A DNA stretch of 64,000 bases from Saprospiraceae bacterium (lineage in GTDB: Bacteria; Bacteroidota; Bacteroidia; Chitinophagales; Saprospiraceae). Positions 34,860-42,950 of the stretch are shown one piece after another; positions within the stretch are counted from its first letter, which is position 1, and every line of letters begins with the position of its first letter. The position numbers and the translations under genes are program-made. The stretch spans positions 62,001 through 126,000 of the forward strand of contig JABSSL010000075.1 in the NCBI GenBank assembly GCA_013214355.1. The letters are read 5' to 3'. A model generated the notes under the pieces. That model was not told the DNA's origin, did not search any database, and saw only the letters and a list, made by a program, of their open reading frames with translations.

Positions 34860-35390
34860 TTAGGGGGAGAATTGGGCCTCGTATTGGGGCTTTCTCTCGT
34901 GCAATCTAGCAAATTGCTTTTTCTCCTGGTAAGAGACGCTCAGAACATTGATCTGACCGGGGAAGAGCTCCATGAAGAAATCAGCAGTTAGTGTTAGGCG
35001 ATTCCAGCTTTTTGGACAGGCAATTTTGAACTGTAGGATAAATGTATCATTGATTTCTTCCTTGTGATAAAGTTCAAGCACCTGATCTACATCATTGATC
35101 TCTAACTGCAAATGTTCCTCAAAATAAGTCTCAATCAAAGCTTGATTTTGAGTAAATAGTTCGCTCAGCGGCCCAGGTTGGAAGGACGCATGAGCATTGC
35201 GGATGGCGCTTTGCAGATCATTTGAAAATACTTTCAGATCGAGGAAAGCTTCTGATGACTGATCATCATACTTCAGCTGAAGTGTACTTAAATAGAGGGC
35301 GTGATCCTTCCAACTCTCATTTTCTACAGAGAATGAGAGTTGGAGGCTAATAAAAATGGTCCCCAATAGTATTTTCATTAGTAGTTTCAT
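34860..35390 (-). CDS. DUF6702-like exported protein
   Basis: 176 residues with a signal peptide (1-20; the start may be the second ATG at 35378). LYLSTLQLKYDDQSSEAFLDLKVFSNDLQSAI is typical of this small Bacteroidota family, and ENDVDQVLELYHKE-like and FFMELFPGQINVLSVSY segments follow. The family name is by memory of pattern. Function unknown. It lies 7 bp after the cupin gene and is likely co-transcribed. Confidence 0.65.
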   Translation of the reverse strand: MKLLMKILLGTIFISLQLSFSVENESWKDHALYLSTLQLKYDDQSSEAFLDLKVFSNDLQSAIRNAHASFQPGPLSELFTQNQALIETYFEEHLQLEINDVDQVLELYHKEEINDTFILQFKIACPKSWNRLTLTADFFMELFPGQINVLSVSYQEKKQFARLHERKPQYEAQFSP

Positions 35391-35397
35391 ACCTCTA

Positions 35398-35766
35398 TTA
35401 TACTTCTTTCAATTCGCTTCGAGTTAATTCATGCCCTTCAATCTCACCGGTATTAATCGTGCTAGCAGGCTCAAAGAGCATGATGTGCACTTCCTCTCCA
35501 TCAGCTGTCCACGGACGATGTTCCACTCCCTTCGGTACAATGATAAATTCTCCTTCCTTTAGGGAAACACTCTTATCCCTAAAATCTAAATGGAGAGTCC
35601 CTTTGATCACCCAAAATAGCTCGTCTTCATTTTCATGGCTATGCCAGATAAAATCGCCCTTAATTTTCGCGAGTTTGACCATCTGACCATTCAAGGTACC
35701 TGCAATTCTAGGATCCCAATGCTCCGAAAAGGAGGCTAATTTTTCTTTGACGTTGACAACTTTCAT
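35398..35766 (-). CDS. Small cupin-domain protein
   Basis: 122 residues. A single cupin barrel: GDFIWHSHENEDELFWVIKGTLHLDFRDKS contains the first metal motif (HxHxxxxE), and PKGVEHRPWTADGEEVHIMLFEP the second (His). The ATG sits 33 bp inside an AT-rich stretch that may hold the promoter. Metal-binding single-domain cupins range from isomerases to dioxygenases, so no function is assigned. Confidence 0.85.
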   Translation of the reverse strand: MKVVNVKEKLASFSEHWDPRIAGTLNGQMVKLAKIKGDFIWHSHENEDELFWVIKGTLHLDFRDKSVSLKEGEFIIVPKGVEHRPWTADGEEVHIMLFEPASTINTGEIEGHELTRSELKEV

Positions 35767-36132
35767 CGGCTAAATATTAAGCGTATTTTTGTAATCAAAT
35801 TATTTAAATTTAATAATTTTTTTGATTACATTGTGTTTGAGTCTTTACCTTATATAAAGAAGTTGTTTAAAAATGATTGATTGCCTGCAATTCGAGAGAA
35901 CAAGAACCTGAAAACGACTTTTTCAGCACCGTAGCGCTGCTATCCTGCCTGGCGGCTCGACAGGTGCTACTGAAAAAACTAGTTCCCAGAACCTCATTCC
36001 TGCGAATTTCGCTTCAAAAAAACATTCTTAAACAAAACTAAAAATAAGGCTTTAGAAAAACATCATGCTCTGTTGATGGGAACTTTTTTCTGACACTATT
36101 CTGTATTCACTTATATCTAAAACGCTCTATCG
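35767..36132. other. Spacer carrying a MITE-like element
   Basis: 366 bp between divergent genes; roughly half (35859-36039) is the second MITE-like copy. AT-rich sequence on the left (35767-35850) probably carries the cupin promoter. Confidence 0.55.
35859..36039 (+). repeat. MITE-like element, copy B (about 181 bp)
   Basis: Same family as 13630-13811 but in the opposite orientation. The left end reads GAAGTTGTTTAAAAATG and the right end, on the other strand, GTTTAAGAATG. The 32-nt core (35930-35961) matches copy A with one mismatch, and AGCACC/GGTGCT on either side form a stem around it. The outer parts are diverged between the copies while length is preserved, suggesting an old but structurally constrained element. 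No coding capacity. Confidence 0.75.
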
Positions 36133-37182
36133 ATGACAAAGTTATTGCAAGATGGGAAAGATCGTTTGTTGAATCGCAAACCACGTCAGACTGCCGCAAA
36201 GAAACCACCCTTACTTTTCTCGGACACACAAGCTATAGTAAAGGAAATTCAGCGAAAACTACAAGGAGATTTTTTGGTGTATTGGATTTCTGACAATAGC
36301 AGTATGGTATCTGATGATGTCATTGCCTTCAATAAGGTGATTCAAAAAAGCGCGAAGCACAAGCGGCTGTACTTATTCATTAAGAGCTATGGCGGATCAA
36401 GTAAGTCAGCGCTTCGTATCATCAATTTACTGCGTAATGTTTATGAGGAAATCATTGCCTTGGTTCCGCTGGATTGTGCCTCTGCTGCTACCATGCTGGT
36501 CCTGGGTGCGGATGTGATACATATGGGGCCATTGGCCTATCTTTCTGCTATTGATACATCCATAACCCATCATTTATCTCCTATAGATAATGATAACGAT
36601 CTGGTTAGCGTAAGTCAGAATGAATTGGATCGGGTGATTCGCCTGTGGAAAGCAACCAAACAGCCTAATGATACCAATCCGTATAAGGAACTGTATAGTT
36701 ACATTCATCCGCTGGTCATCGGTGCTGTGGATCGGGCTAGTTCATTGTCTATTAAACTAACCACGGAAATTCTTTCTTATCACATGAAGGATGAGAACAA
36801 GGCCCACCAGATTAGTCAGCATTTGAATTCGGATTACCCTTCGCATAGCTACCCGATCACTTATATGGAAGCACAAAAGATTGGCCTGCATGTAAATGAG
36901 CTCGATGAAAAACTCAATGATCAATTACTACAGCTGAACGAATTGTATTCCGAGATGGCACAGCGTGCTAGCACCGATTATGATGAGGGACATTCTCATG
37001 ACAACGAAATCTTGAAGATTATTGAGATGGAAGGCGAGCAACTTTTTTATCAGAAAGATAAGGACTGGAAATACAGGGCCGCTGAAAAGCGTTGGATTGC
37101 CATGAACGACGAATCCTCTTGGAGACATATGCGGAAGAATCGGAAAGGAAACATCGAAATGCGTCCTTTTTATATTAGGTAG
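36133..37182 (+). CDS. ClpP/SppA-fold serine protease, SDH-type (serine dehydrogenase proteinase)
   Basis: 349 residues without a signal peptide. The ClpP/crotonase fold reads LFIKSYGGSSKSALRIINLLR (oxyanion-loop GG at ~87-88), then LDCASAATMLVLGADVIHMGPLAYLSAIDTSI, where Ser117 is the expected nucleophile and the following acidic/helical part matches the SDH_sah family. The C-terminal ~150 residues are helical. Known SDH proteins lack clear biological roles. There is no transmembrane helix, unlike SppA and the NfeD-linked proteases. Confidence 0.7.
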   Translation: MTKLLQDGKDRLLNRKPRQTAAKKPPLLFSDTQAIVKEIQRKLQGDFLVYWISDNSSMVSDDVIAFNKVIQKSAKHKRLYLFIKSYGGSSKSALRIINLLRNVYEEIIALVPLDCASAATMLVLGADVIHMGPLAYLSAIDTSITHHLSPIDNDNDLVSVSQNELDRVIRLWKATKQPNDTNPYKELYSYIHPLVIGAVDRASSLSIKLTTEILSYHMKDENKAHQISQHLNSDYPSHSYPITYMEAQKIGLHVNELDEKLNDQLLQLNELYSEMAQRASTDYDEGHSHDNEILKIIEMEGEQLFYQKDKDWKYRAAEKRWIAMNDESSWRHMRKNRKGNIEMRPFYIR

Positions 37183-37240
37183 AGGTAAGTAATGTACAAA
37201 AGAAACTAGCTTTCTGAAGACCATAAGACCGGTAAATAGA

Positions 37241-37276
37241 TGAGGGAAACACCATATGGAATGGGTGTTTCCCTCA
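37241..37276. terminator. 13-bp bidirectional terminator
   Basis: TGAGGGAAACACC (37241-37253) pairs perfectly with GGTGTTTCCCTCA (37264-37276) across a 10-nt loop, between converging genes (protease on plus, S10 peptidase on minus); ATATTTTCC follows on the plus strand. Confidence 0.75.
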
Positions 37277-37323
37277 ATATTTTCCAATTAAGCTTTTTCC
37301 TGCTGTTGTGTCAAAAGGGCGGA

Positions 37324-38805
37324 CTATCTTTTAGGAGTAGCGGAATTAATGAATTCAACTAGATCCTTTTTCATTTGTACAAGAGCAGGCTCATGGATAT
37401 ATACCATATGTCCAGCCTCGTAATAGGTCATGGTAATATTCTTTTTCAGATCACCTTTCAAGAACATATGGTTGACTACGTATTCTGTGGCAAAGTAGGG
37501 GGTAGCTAGATCATAATATCCGTTAGAGATCCACACCTTCAAGTAAGGATTCTTGGAGATGGCATTACGTAGTGTCTCTGCTACATTTAGGAACCTGTTT
37601 TGTACGTTGGAGTAGTCCCAAGGACGTGCCCTGCCGGTGAGAATTTCGTAAGGAAGGTCAGTCTTGAACTGCAAGTTGGTGCGCAGGTGGTCATTTAAGA
37701 CACTGGTAAAAGGACCATAAATAACGCCATTATAACTAGGGTCAAATTCGTATCGCTCGCCAGCTTCATCATAATCATATCCCTTAAATCTACCATCTAA
37801 TCGGCCCACCGTTTCTTTTTCTGATCGCAGCAGTTCCTTGTTGTACCTACCCACAGTTAGACGTAGATTGGTTTGATCAAGGTAACTCTTGGAAAGACCC
37901 GTATAGGCATGGAGTTTATCAATAATGGCATTGCGTTCCTTTGGGGACATCAAATCTCCTTTCAATAAGGCTAAGGCATATTCATTAAGCGTGAACTCCT
38001 CGACTTCTTCTAGAAATGCCTTGAGATCGGTATACTTAGGATCGGTTTTTTTATGATACCAGGAAGTGGCGGCAAAGGTGGGAAATCGCAATAGAGGAGA
38101 AAGGTCATTGGCATGATAATCACGGATGGTACTGAAATCCAAAACGGCAGAAATCAACATCAAGCCATTGATATATAAACCATGCCGATCTTGCAGGTAA
38201 CCCGAAAGGCCTGCCGCCCTCGTCGTACCATAACTCTCACCAGCCAGGAATTTTGGAGAATTCCAGCGCTCGTACCTTGTGGTGTATAAACGGATGAAGT
38301 CGCCGACCAAGGCCAGGTCTTGTTGATACCCTAAGAATTCTTTTTTATCGACACCCTCACCCGGGCGCGTATAGCCGGTCATCATAGGGTCGATGAAAAC
38401 AAGATCGGTCTCATCCAGCCAGGTCTCTGGATTATCTTCATATTGGTATGGAGGGGGCAACACATTTCCATCGGGGGCAAGTTTGACTTTTTTAGGGCCT
38501 AAACCGCCCATGTGTAACCAAACCGAAGAAGAGCCAGGGCCACCATTGAAGGTATAAGTAATGGGACGTTGACCTAGCGATTTGACATTGTCTTTTGTGT
38601 ATGCGATAAAGAATACATTGGCTCTTAGTTTTCCAGATTCATCTCTCATATCCATGAACCCCGTAGTAGCTGTGTAGTTGAGTGTTTTCCCCTTGATGTT
38701 AAGGCTGTGCTTGGTCACGGCCAAAGCATTGTCAGACATTGCTCCTTGTGCCACTAGGAGGCTACTCGAGAGGAGGATAGAAAGAGATAGTAGTAGATTT
38801 TTCAT
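37324..38805 (-). CDS. Secreted S10-family serine carboxypeptidase
   Basis: 493 residues with a signal peptide (1-20). The S10 hallmarks are TYTFNGGPGSSSVWLHMGGLGP (oxyanion hole), LAGESYGTTRAAGLSGYL with nucleophile Ser191, then ISNGYYDLATPYFATEYV (Asp) and YEAGHMVYIHEPAL (His). S10 carboxypeptidases act at acidic pH and are mostly eukaryotic, but this bacterial branch is common in Bacteroidota. Probably periplasmic or surface digestion of peptides, like the other exported peptidases in this window. Confidence 0.9.
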   Translation of the reverse strand: MKNLLLSLSILLSSSLLVAQGAMSDNALAVTKHSLNIKGKTLNYTATTGFMDMRDESGKLRANVFFIAYTKDNVKSLGQRPITYTFNGGPGSSSVWLHMGGLGPKKVKLAPDGNVLPPPYQYEDNPETWLDETDLVFIDPMMTGYTRPGEGVDKKEFLGYQQDLALVGDFIRLYTTRYERWNSPKFLAGESYGTTRAAGLSGYLQDRHGLYINGLMLISAVLDFSTIRDYHANDLSPLLRFPTFAATSWYHKKTDPKYTDLKAFLEEVEEFTLNEYALALLKGDLMSPKERNAIIDKLHAYTGLSKSYLDQTNLRLTVGRYNKELLRSEKETVGRLDGRFKGYDYDEAGERYEFDPSYNGVIYGPFTSVLNDHLRTNLQFKTDLPYEILTGRARPWDYSNVQNRFLNVAETLRNAISKNPYLKVWISNGYYDLATPYFATEYVVNHMFLKGDLKKNITMTYYEAGHMVYIHEPALVQMKKDLVEFINSATPKR

Positions 38806-38957
38806 ACTTGTCAGGAATTTAGTTGATCTAGACTAGAGGTGGGGTTATGTCGGAAAGTACTACTTTGCCCACGGCTAGGCAAATACTTGTCGCCAGGATT
38901 GCTGGAGTGGATCGGTAAAAGCAGGATTTGACCTGCATAGGAGGAATTCGGTGGACT

Positions 38958-39938
38958 TTATCCCCTAGGGAATTGTGGACTTTTATTCCTCTTTTTACGT
39001 TTTATTTTGAGTCTTCTTCCTCTTTTTGTTACTGGATGTTCCTGCTTGAGATCAAAGGTGACAGCACGGAGGTGGTCCAATAATTCTTGTCGATCTTTAA
39101 TATTTGCTAATTGTTCAAAGGGAATTGGGTCACCAATATCCAGGTAGATTTGGCGGCCCATCTTGTTGGTCACTTCATGAAGTAGCAGGCTAAGCCGCAA
39201 GCTCATACTGACATGGCTAGCTACTTGAAAAAGACGACTATTTTGACCGTGCACAAAGATGGGGATGACCGTGGCTTTAGTTTTCAAGATCATCTTGATT
39301 ACAAACCGTTTCCAATCTAAGTCTTCGGCCTTCCCCCAAGGCTTGGGCGAGGTAGCGACTCCACCTGCAGGAAAAATGGCCAAAGCTTCGCTAGCTTGGA
39401 GGCGATTCAAGGTTTCATTTCGAGTGTTGATGTTGGTTTGCTTTGCTGCTCGCGTATCTCGGAAGTCGATGGGAAGGAAGTAGGGTTGAAGCAATTCTTC
39501 TCGGCAAAGTACTTCATTCACCAACACACAAAACTTGGAACGAACCCGGGAAGCTAAATATCCTAATATCACGCCGTCTACAACACCAAAGGGGTGATTA
39601 GCCACGAAGATAATCGGCCCTTCCTTCGGGATCTTTTTCAATTGATTGAGGTCGTAATTCGGGAATAGTTCCAGCTTTTCTAACATTAGGTCCCAGAGTT
39701 GGGATGGCGTAGGATGCTGTGCTTTGATTTCGCTATACACGCGCTCCAGGCGTTTCCTTCCTGTAGCGTGCTCAATAGTACCGATCAGAAGCCGCTTTAC
39801 TAGCGGATCGTCAACTGAGGAGTAGCTAAGTCTCACTTTAGGTAAGACCTGTTTAGGTGGCTTTGTACGCATGCCTAGCTTATCTTCTAATGATTTATAA
39901 TACAATAATCGATTCACGTAGGGCATTTCAGCAGGCAC
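38958..39938 (-). CDS. LPLAT-family lysophospholipid acyltransferase
   Basis: 326 residues. FVANHPFGVVDGVILGYL (NHPxGxxDG) and FPAGGVATSPKPWG are the acyl-acceptor and catalytic motifs of the LPLAT/AGPAT-like group often annotated as hemolysin-type acyltransferases. The C-terminus is strongly basic (KRGRRLKIKRKKRNKS), which may aid membrane association. It may acylate ornithine lipids or phospholipids (inference). Confidence 0.82.
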   Translation of the reverse strand: MPAEMPYVNRLLYYKSLEDKLGMRTKPPKQVLPKVRLSYSSVDDPLVKRLLIGTIEHATGRKRLERVYSEIKAQHPTPSQLWDLMLEKLELFPNYDLNQLKKIPKEGPIIFVANHPFGVVDGVILGYLASRVRSKFCVLVNEVLCREELLQPYFLPIDFRDTRAAKQTNINTRNETLNRLQASEALAIFPAGGVATSPKPWGKAEDLDWKRFVIKMILKTKATVIPIFVHGQNSRLFQVASHVSMSLRLSLLLHEVTNKMGRQIYLDIGDPIPFEQLANIKDRQELLDHLRAVTFDLKQEHPVTKRGRRLKIKRKKRNKSPQFPRG

Positions 39939-39980
39939 AAAGATACGTACATTTTTAGCGAAGATGCTAGCTGGGCAAGC

Positions 39981-40505
39981 TTACTGAGATTGGATTTTAT
40001 CTAGTTGTTTTAGGATCTTTTTACCTCTAGATTTGAAGCCAGCGGTACCTTCTTCCCACTGATCTTCAATCAAAATTCTTAGTTCTCCGGCGAGATCGGG
40101 TTCTACTTGGCAAATGTTGGCGATCAGTTGCATGGAGTGAACTTTGATGGCTACGGGAGACTTAGGGTTAGTCAGCAGATCAAAAGCGAGGGTAGCCGCC
40201 TCGCCCATTAGATCAGTATTGAGTTTTGTTTCAGCTAATATCTTCATGCCATTTCTAATCACGGCATCGTGTTTGGGGTTTTTCATAGCTTCCAACACTC
40301 GTCCTAGATGCGGTTGGATCAAGGCGGGATGTGCTGCTGCGCTATGACTCATTATCCATGCAGCCCGCTGAACGATCCGATACTCTTCGGTATAGAAAAG
40401 CTCCATCAATTGATCAAATCGATCTTGCTGGTCTCCAATCCAATTGGTGATCAAAAGGGTATTGGCTTTGGAGTGTTCTGCGAGAATGGCGTTTCTAAGA
40501 TCCAT
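39981..40505 (-). CDS. Small HEAT-repeat-like helical protein
   Basis: 174 residues from the ATG at 40505; a 27-codon 5' extension is open but has no family look. Pairs of helices such as IVQRAAWIMSHSAAAHPALIQPHLGRVLEAM, AVIRNGMKILAE and PVAIKVHSMQLIANICQ suggest HEAT/ARM-type repeats. No catalytic motif; probably a protein-binding or scaffold protein. It is separated from the acyltransferase by 42 bp and may be co-transcribed with it. Confidence 0.6.
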   Translation of the reverse strand: MDLRNAILAEHSKANTLLITNWIGDQQDRFDQLMELFYTEEYRIVQRAAWIMSHSAAAHPALIQPHLGRVLEAMKNPKHDAVIRNGMKILAETKLNTDLMGEAATLAFDLLTNPKSPVAIKVHSMQLIANICQVEPDLAGELRILIEDQWEEGTAGFKSRGKKILKQLDKIQSQ

Positions 40506-40742
40506 GGATGACGTAAATTTTAGAGGATGGTGTTGGCTCGAACCTGTTTTCCCGTTGTTATGGATAGAGGTTTCAACGCGATTCAAGATAAGCTATACCG
40601 AACAGCTATAAAAATGCCTAGATAGACAAAAAAGCCAAGTTCTCTTCCGGGTTTAAGCGTTCATCTTCAAAAAAGATAACTCCTGTTTACATTTATTCTC
40701 CAATCTCCTTACCTTCAATTTCCTGTAACAATAAGACAACCA

Positions 40743-42182
40743 ATGAATAAACTCAACACACTACTTCTACTATTGCTATGCTCAATGACAGCATGGTCTC
40801 AAAAAGGGAACTCAGTAGAGAAAACGATAATCCAAAGTTTGGATCAGAAAAAGGAGCAATTGGCTGAAGTGGCGCATCAAATATGGGAATGGGCGGAACT
40901 AGGATACCAAGAACATCAAAGTTCTAGCTTATTGCAACAGATGCTGAAAGATGCCAGTTTTGAGGTGAAGGCTGGAGTGGCTGGAATGCCCACGGCCTTT
41001 GTGGCCACCTATGGAAGTGGAAAACCGGTGGTAGGAATCCTCGCGGAATTTGATGCCTTGCCGGGAGTGTCTCAGGATGCTGTTCCGAATCGGCAGGTCC
41101 TCGAAGGGAAGACTGCTGGGCATGCTTGTGGTCACCATCTTTTTGGAGCGGGCTCATCTGGGGCGGCAATAGCCGTGAAAGAATGGCTAAAGTCAAGTGG
41201 GCATGAAGGCACAATTAGACTATTTGGTTGTCCAGCCGAAGAGGGAGGAGCAGGGAAAGTGTACTTGGTTCGCGAGGGTTTGTTTGAGGATGTGGATGTG
41301 GTTCTGCATTGGCATCCGGGTAGCATGAATAGCGCAAGTGCCAGATCCTCTCTGGCCAATAAATCGGCCAAGTTTCGTTTTTATGGCAATGCTTCACATG
41401 CCGCTGCCTCCCCTTGGAATGGGCGATCGGCGCTGGATGGTGTAGAGGCAATGAATTACATGGTGAATTTGTTACGTGAGCATTCCTTACCAGAATCTCG
41501 CATCCACTATGTCATCACCCGAGGCGGAGAAGCACCTAATGTGGTCCCAGAGTTTGCAGAGGTTTACTACTATGTCCGACACCCTGATATGGCGGAGGTA
41601 CGAAAGCTTTTCGAACGAGTTGTCAAAGCAGCAGAAGGTGCTGCAACCGGTACGGGAACCAGGATGGAGTACGAAGTCATCCACGGAATTTTCAACCTTC
41701 TACCTAATAGAGTATTAGGGGAGGTTATGCATAGCAAACTGGAGCAAGTTGGAGGGGTATCTTATACGCCAGAAGAAACAGATTTTGCTAAAAAAATCAT
41801 GGCATCCTACCGCTTGAGTGCGCTTAGTCCTGGCTTGGCTAAGGAGATTGCGCCTTTTGAAGTTATAGAAAAGGGGAGTGGAGGCTCCACGGATGTAGGA
41901 GACATTAGCTGGGTGGTGCCTACTGCGGGCATGTCAGCCGCAACTTGGGTGCCAGGTACCTCAGCGCACAGCTGGCAGGCGGTAGCTGCTGGGGGCATGA
42001 GTATCGGTCATAAAGGAATGCTTGTGGCGGCCAAGACGATTGCTTTGTCAGCGATTGAGATTATACAGAATCCCGAATTGGCAACGAAAGCCCAGGAAGA
42101 ATTGTTAAAAAGGCGAGGAAAAGATTTCACTTATGAAGCGCTTCTAGGTGACCGAGAGCCGCCACTGGATTACCGAAAGTAA
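40743..42182 (+). CDS. Exported M20 amidohydrolase, AbgB-like
   Basis: 479 residues with a signal peptide (1-20). The motifs are FDALPG, GHACGHHLFGAGSSGAAIAV, PAEEGGAGK and HWHPG, followed by the lid domain (YGNASHAAASPWNGRSALDGV) and GSTDVGDISWVVPTAGM, as in AbgB, the p-aminobenzoyl-glutamate hydrolase subunit. The real substrate may be another N-acyl amino acid or dipeptide. Unlike cytosolic AbgB it is predicted to be exported. Confidence 0.88.
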   Translation: MNKLNTLLLLLLCSMTAWSQKGNSVEKTIIQSLDQKKEQLAEVAHQIWEWAELGYQEHQSSSLLQQMLKDASFEVKAGVAGMPTAFVATYGSGKPVVGILAEFDALPGVSQDAVPNRQVLEGKTAGHACGHHLFGAGSSGAAIAVKEWLKSSGHEGTIRLFGCPAEEGGAGKVYLVREGLFEDVDVVLHWHPGSMNSASARSSLANKSAKFRFYGNASHAAASPWNGRSALDGVEAMNYMVNLLREHSLPESRIHYVITRGGEAPNVVPEFAEVYYYVRHPDMAEVRKLFERVVKAAEGAATGTGTRMEYEVIHGIFNLLPNRVLGEVMHSKLEQVGGVSYTPEETDFAKKIMASYRLSALSPGLAKEIAPFEVIEKGSGGSTDVGDISWVVPTAGMSAATWVPGTSAHSWQAVAAGGMSIGHKGMLVAAKTIALSAIEIIQNPELATKAQEELLKRRGKDFTYEALLGDREPPLDYRK

Positions 42183-42262
42183 GACTGGATGAGCGCCATG
42201 ATGCTGGTTTGAAGAGATTGAGGGAATCCGAAAATTAGACGCTTCCAAGAATGCTTTAATGT

Positions 42263-42270
42263 TATCTTTG
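42263..42270 (+). promoter_or_regulatory. -7 box TATCTTTG; predicted leaderless start of the PAP2-CHAT operon
   Basis: A perfect TAnnTTTG ends 5 bp before the ATG at 42276, which puts the transcription start on or next to the start codon. No TTG is visible 19-21 nt upstream, so the -33 element is weak. Confidence 0.5.
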
Positions 42271-42275
42271 CGCTT

Positions 42276-42947
42276 ATGTTACGATCGATAGCACAGATTA
42301 TTTCGTTCATATTTCACCCGCTGTTGATCACCACCTATATGTTGGTGATCTTGCTTATTGTAAATCCCTTTGGATTTGGGGTAAATAGTATAGGAGAACA
42401 GTACAGCAAGGAGCTGATTCTGAGGATATTCCTATCCACCTTCTTTATCCCTGCCGTAGCGGTAGTCATGCTCAAGTTTTTGGGCTTCATCCAGTCTATG
42501 GAAATGAAGACAACAGAGGAGCGGATTGGCCCTTACATCATTACGGGTATCTTCTATCTCTGGCTGTTTTACAACTTCCTGAACAATTCTAATATCCCAC
42601 GCACTTTCACCTCTTTTATGCTGGGTGCGGTGATTGGTTTGTTTATAGCTTTTTTTATTAATATCTTTTCCAAGATTAGTGCACATGCAGTAGGAATGGG
42701 AGGATTGCTGGGCATGGTAATCATTACGATGGCCCTATCTAATTTCGACTCCTTTGTGCTGCATTCTACCATTATTGGCACCTTTGAATTTAGTATGAAT
42801 GCATTGCTATTATTCACTTTGCTGATGGCTGGATTGGTAGGTACAGCCCGTTTGCTGTTGGATGCCCATACGCCGAACGATATCTATGGGGGGTATCTGG
42901 TTGGCTTTGCCTCGCAGTTTATTGCTTTACGATTTATTTTACTCTAG
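42276..42947 (+). CDS. PAP2-like polytopic membrane phosphatase
   Basis: 223 residues with six or so membrane segments. PAP2 motifs remain: K78-x4-R83-x2-P86 (KTTEERIGP), S135-A-H137 in place of SGH, and R192-x5-H198-x3-D202 (ARLLLDAHTPND), which keeps the Arg and both catalytic His positions. The first motif is loose and SR is AR, so activity is likely but not certain. Substrates of the family are lipid phosphates such as undecaprenyl or phosphatidic acid phosphates. It is 3 bp upstream of the EAD/CHAT gene, so the two form one operon. Confidence 0.7.
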   Translation: MLRSIAQIISFIFHPLLITTYMLVILLIVNPFGFGVNSIGEQYSKELILRIFLSTFFIPAVAVVMLKFLGFIQSMEMKTTEERIGPYIITGIFYLWLFYNFLNNSNIPRTFTSFMLGAVIGLFIAFFINIFSKISAHAVGMGGLLGMVIITMALSNFDSFVLHSTIIGTFEFSMNALLLFTLLMAGLVGTARLLLDAHTPNDIYGGYLVGFASQFIALRFILL

Positions 42948-42950
42948 CTC

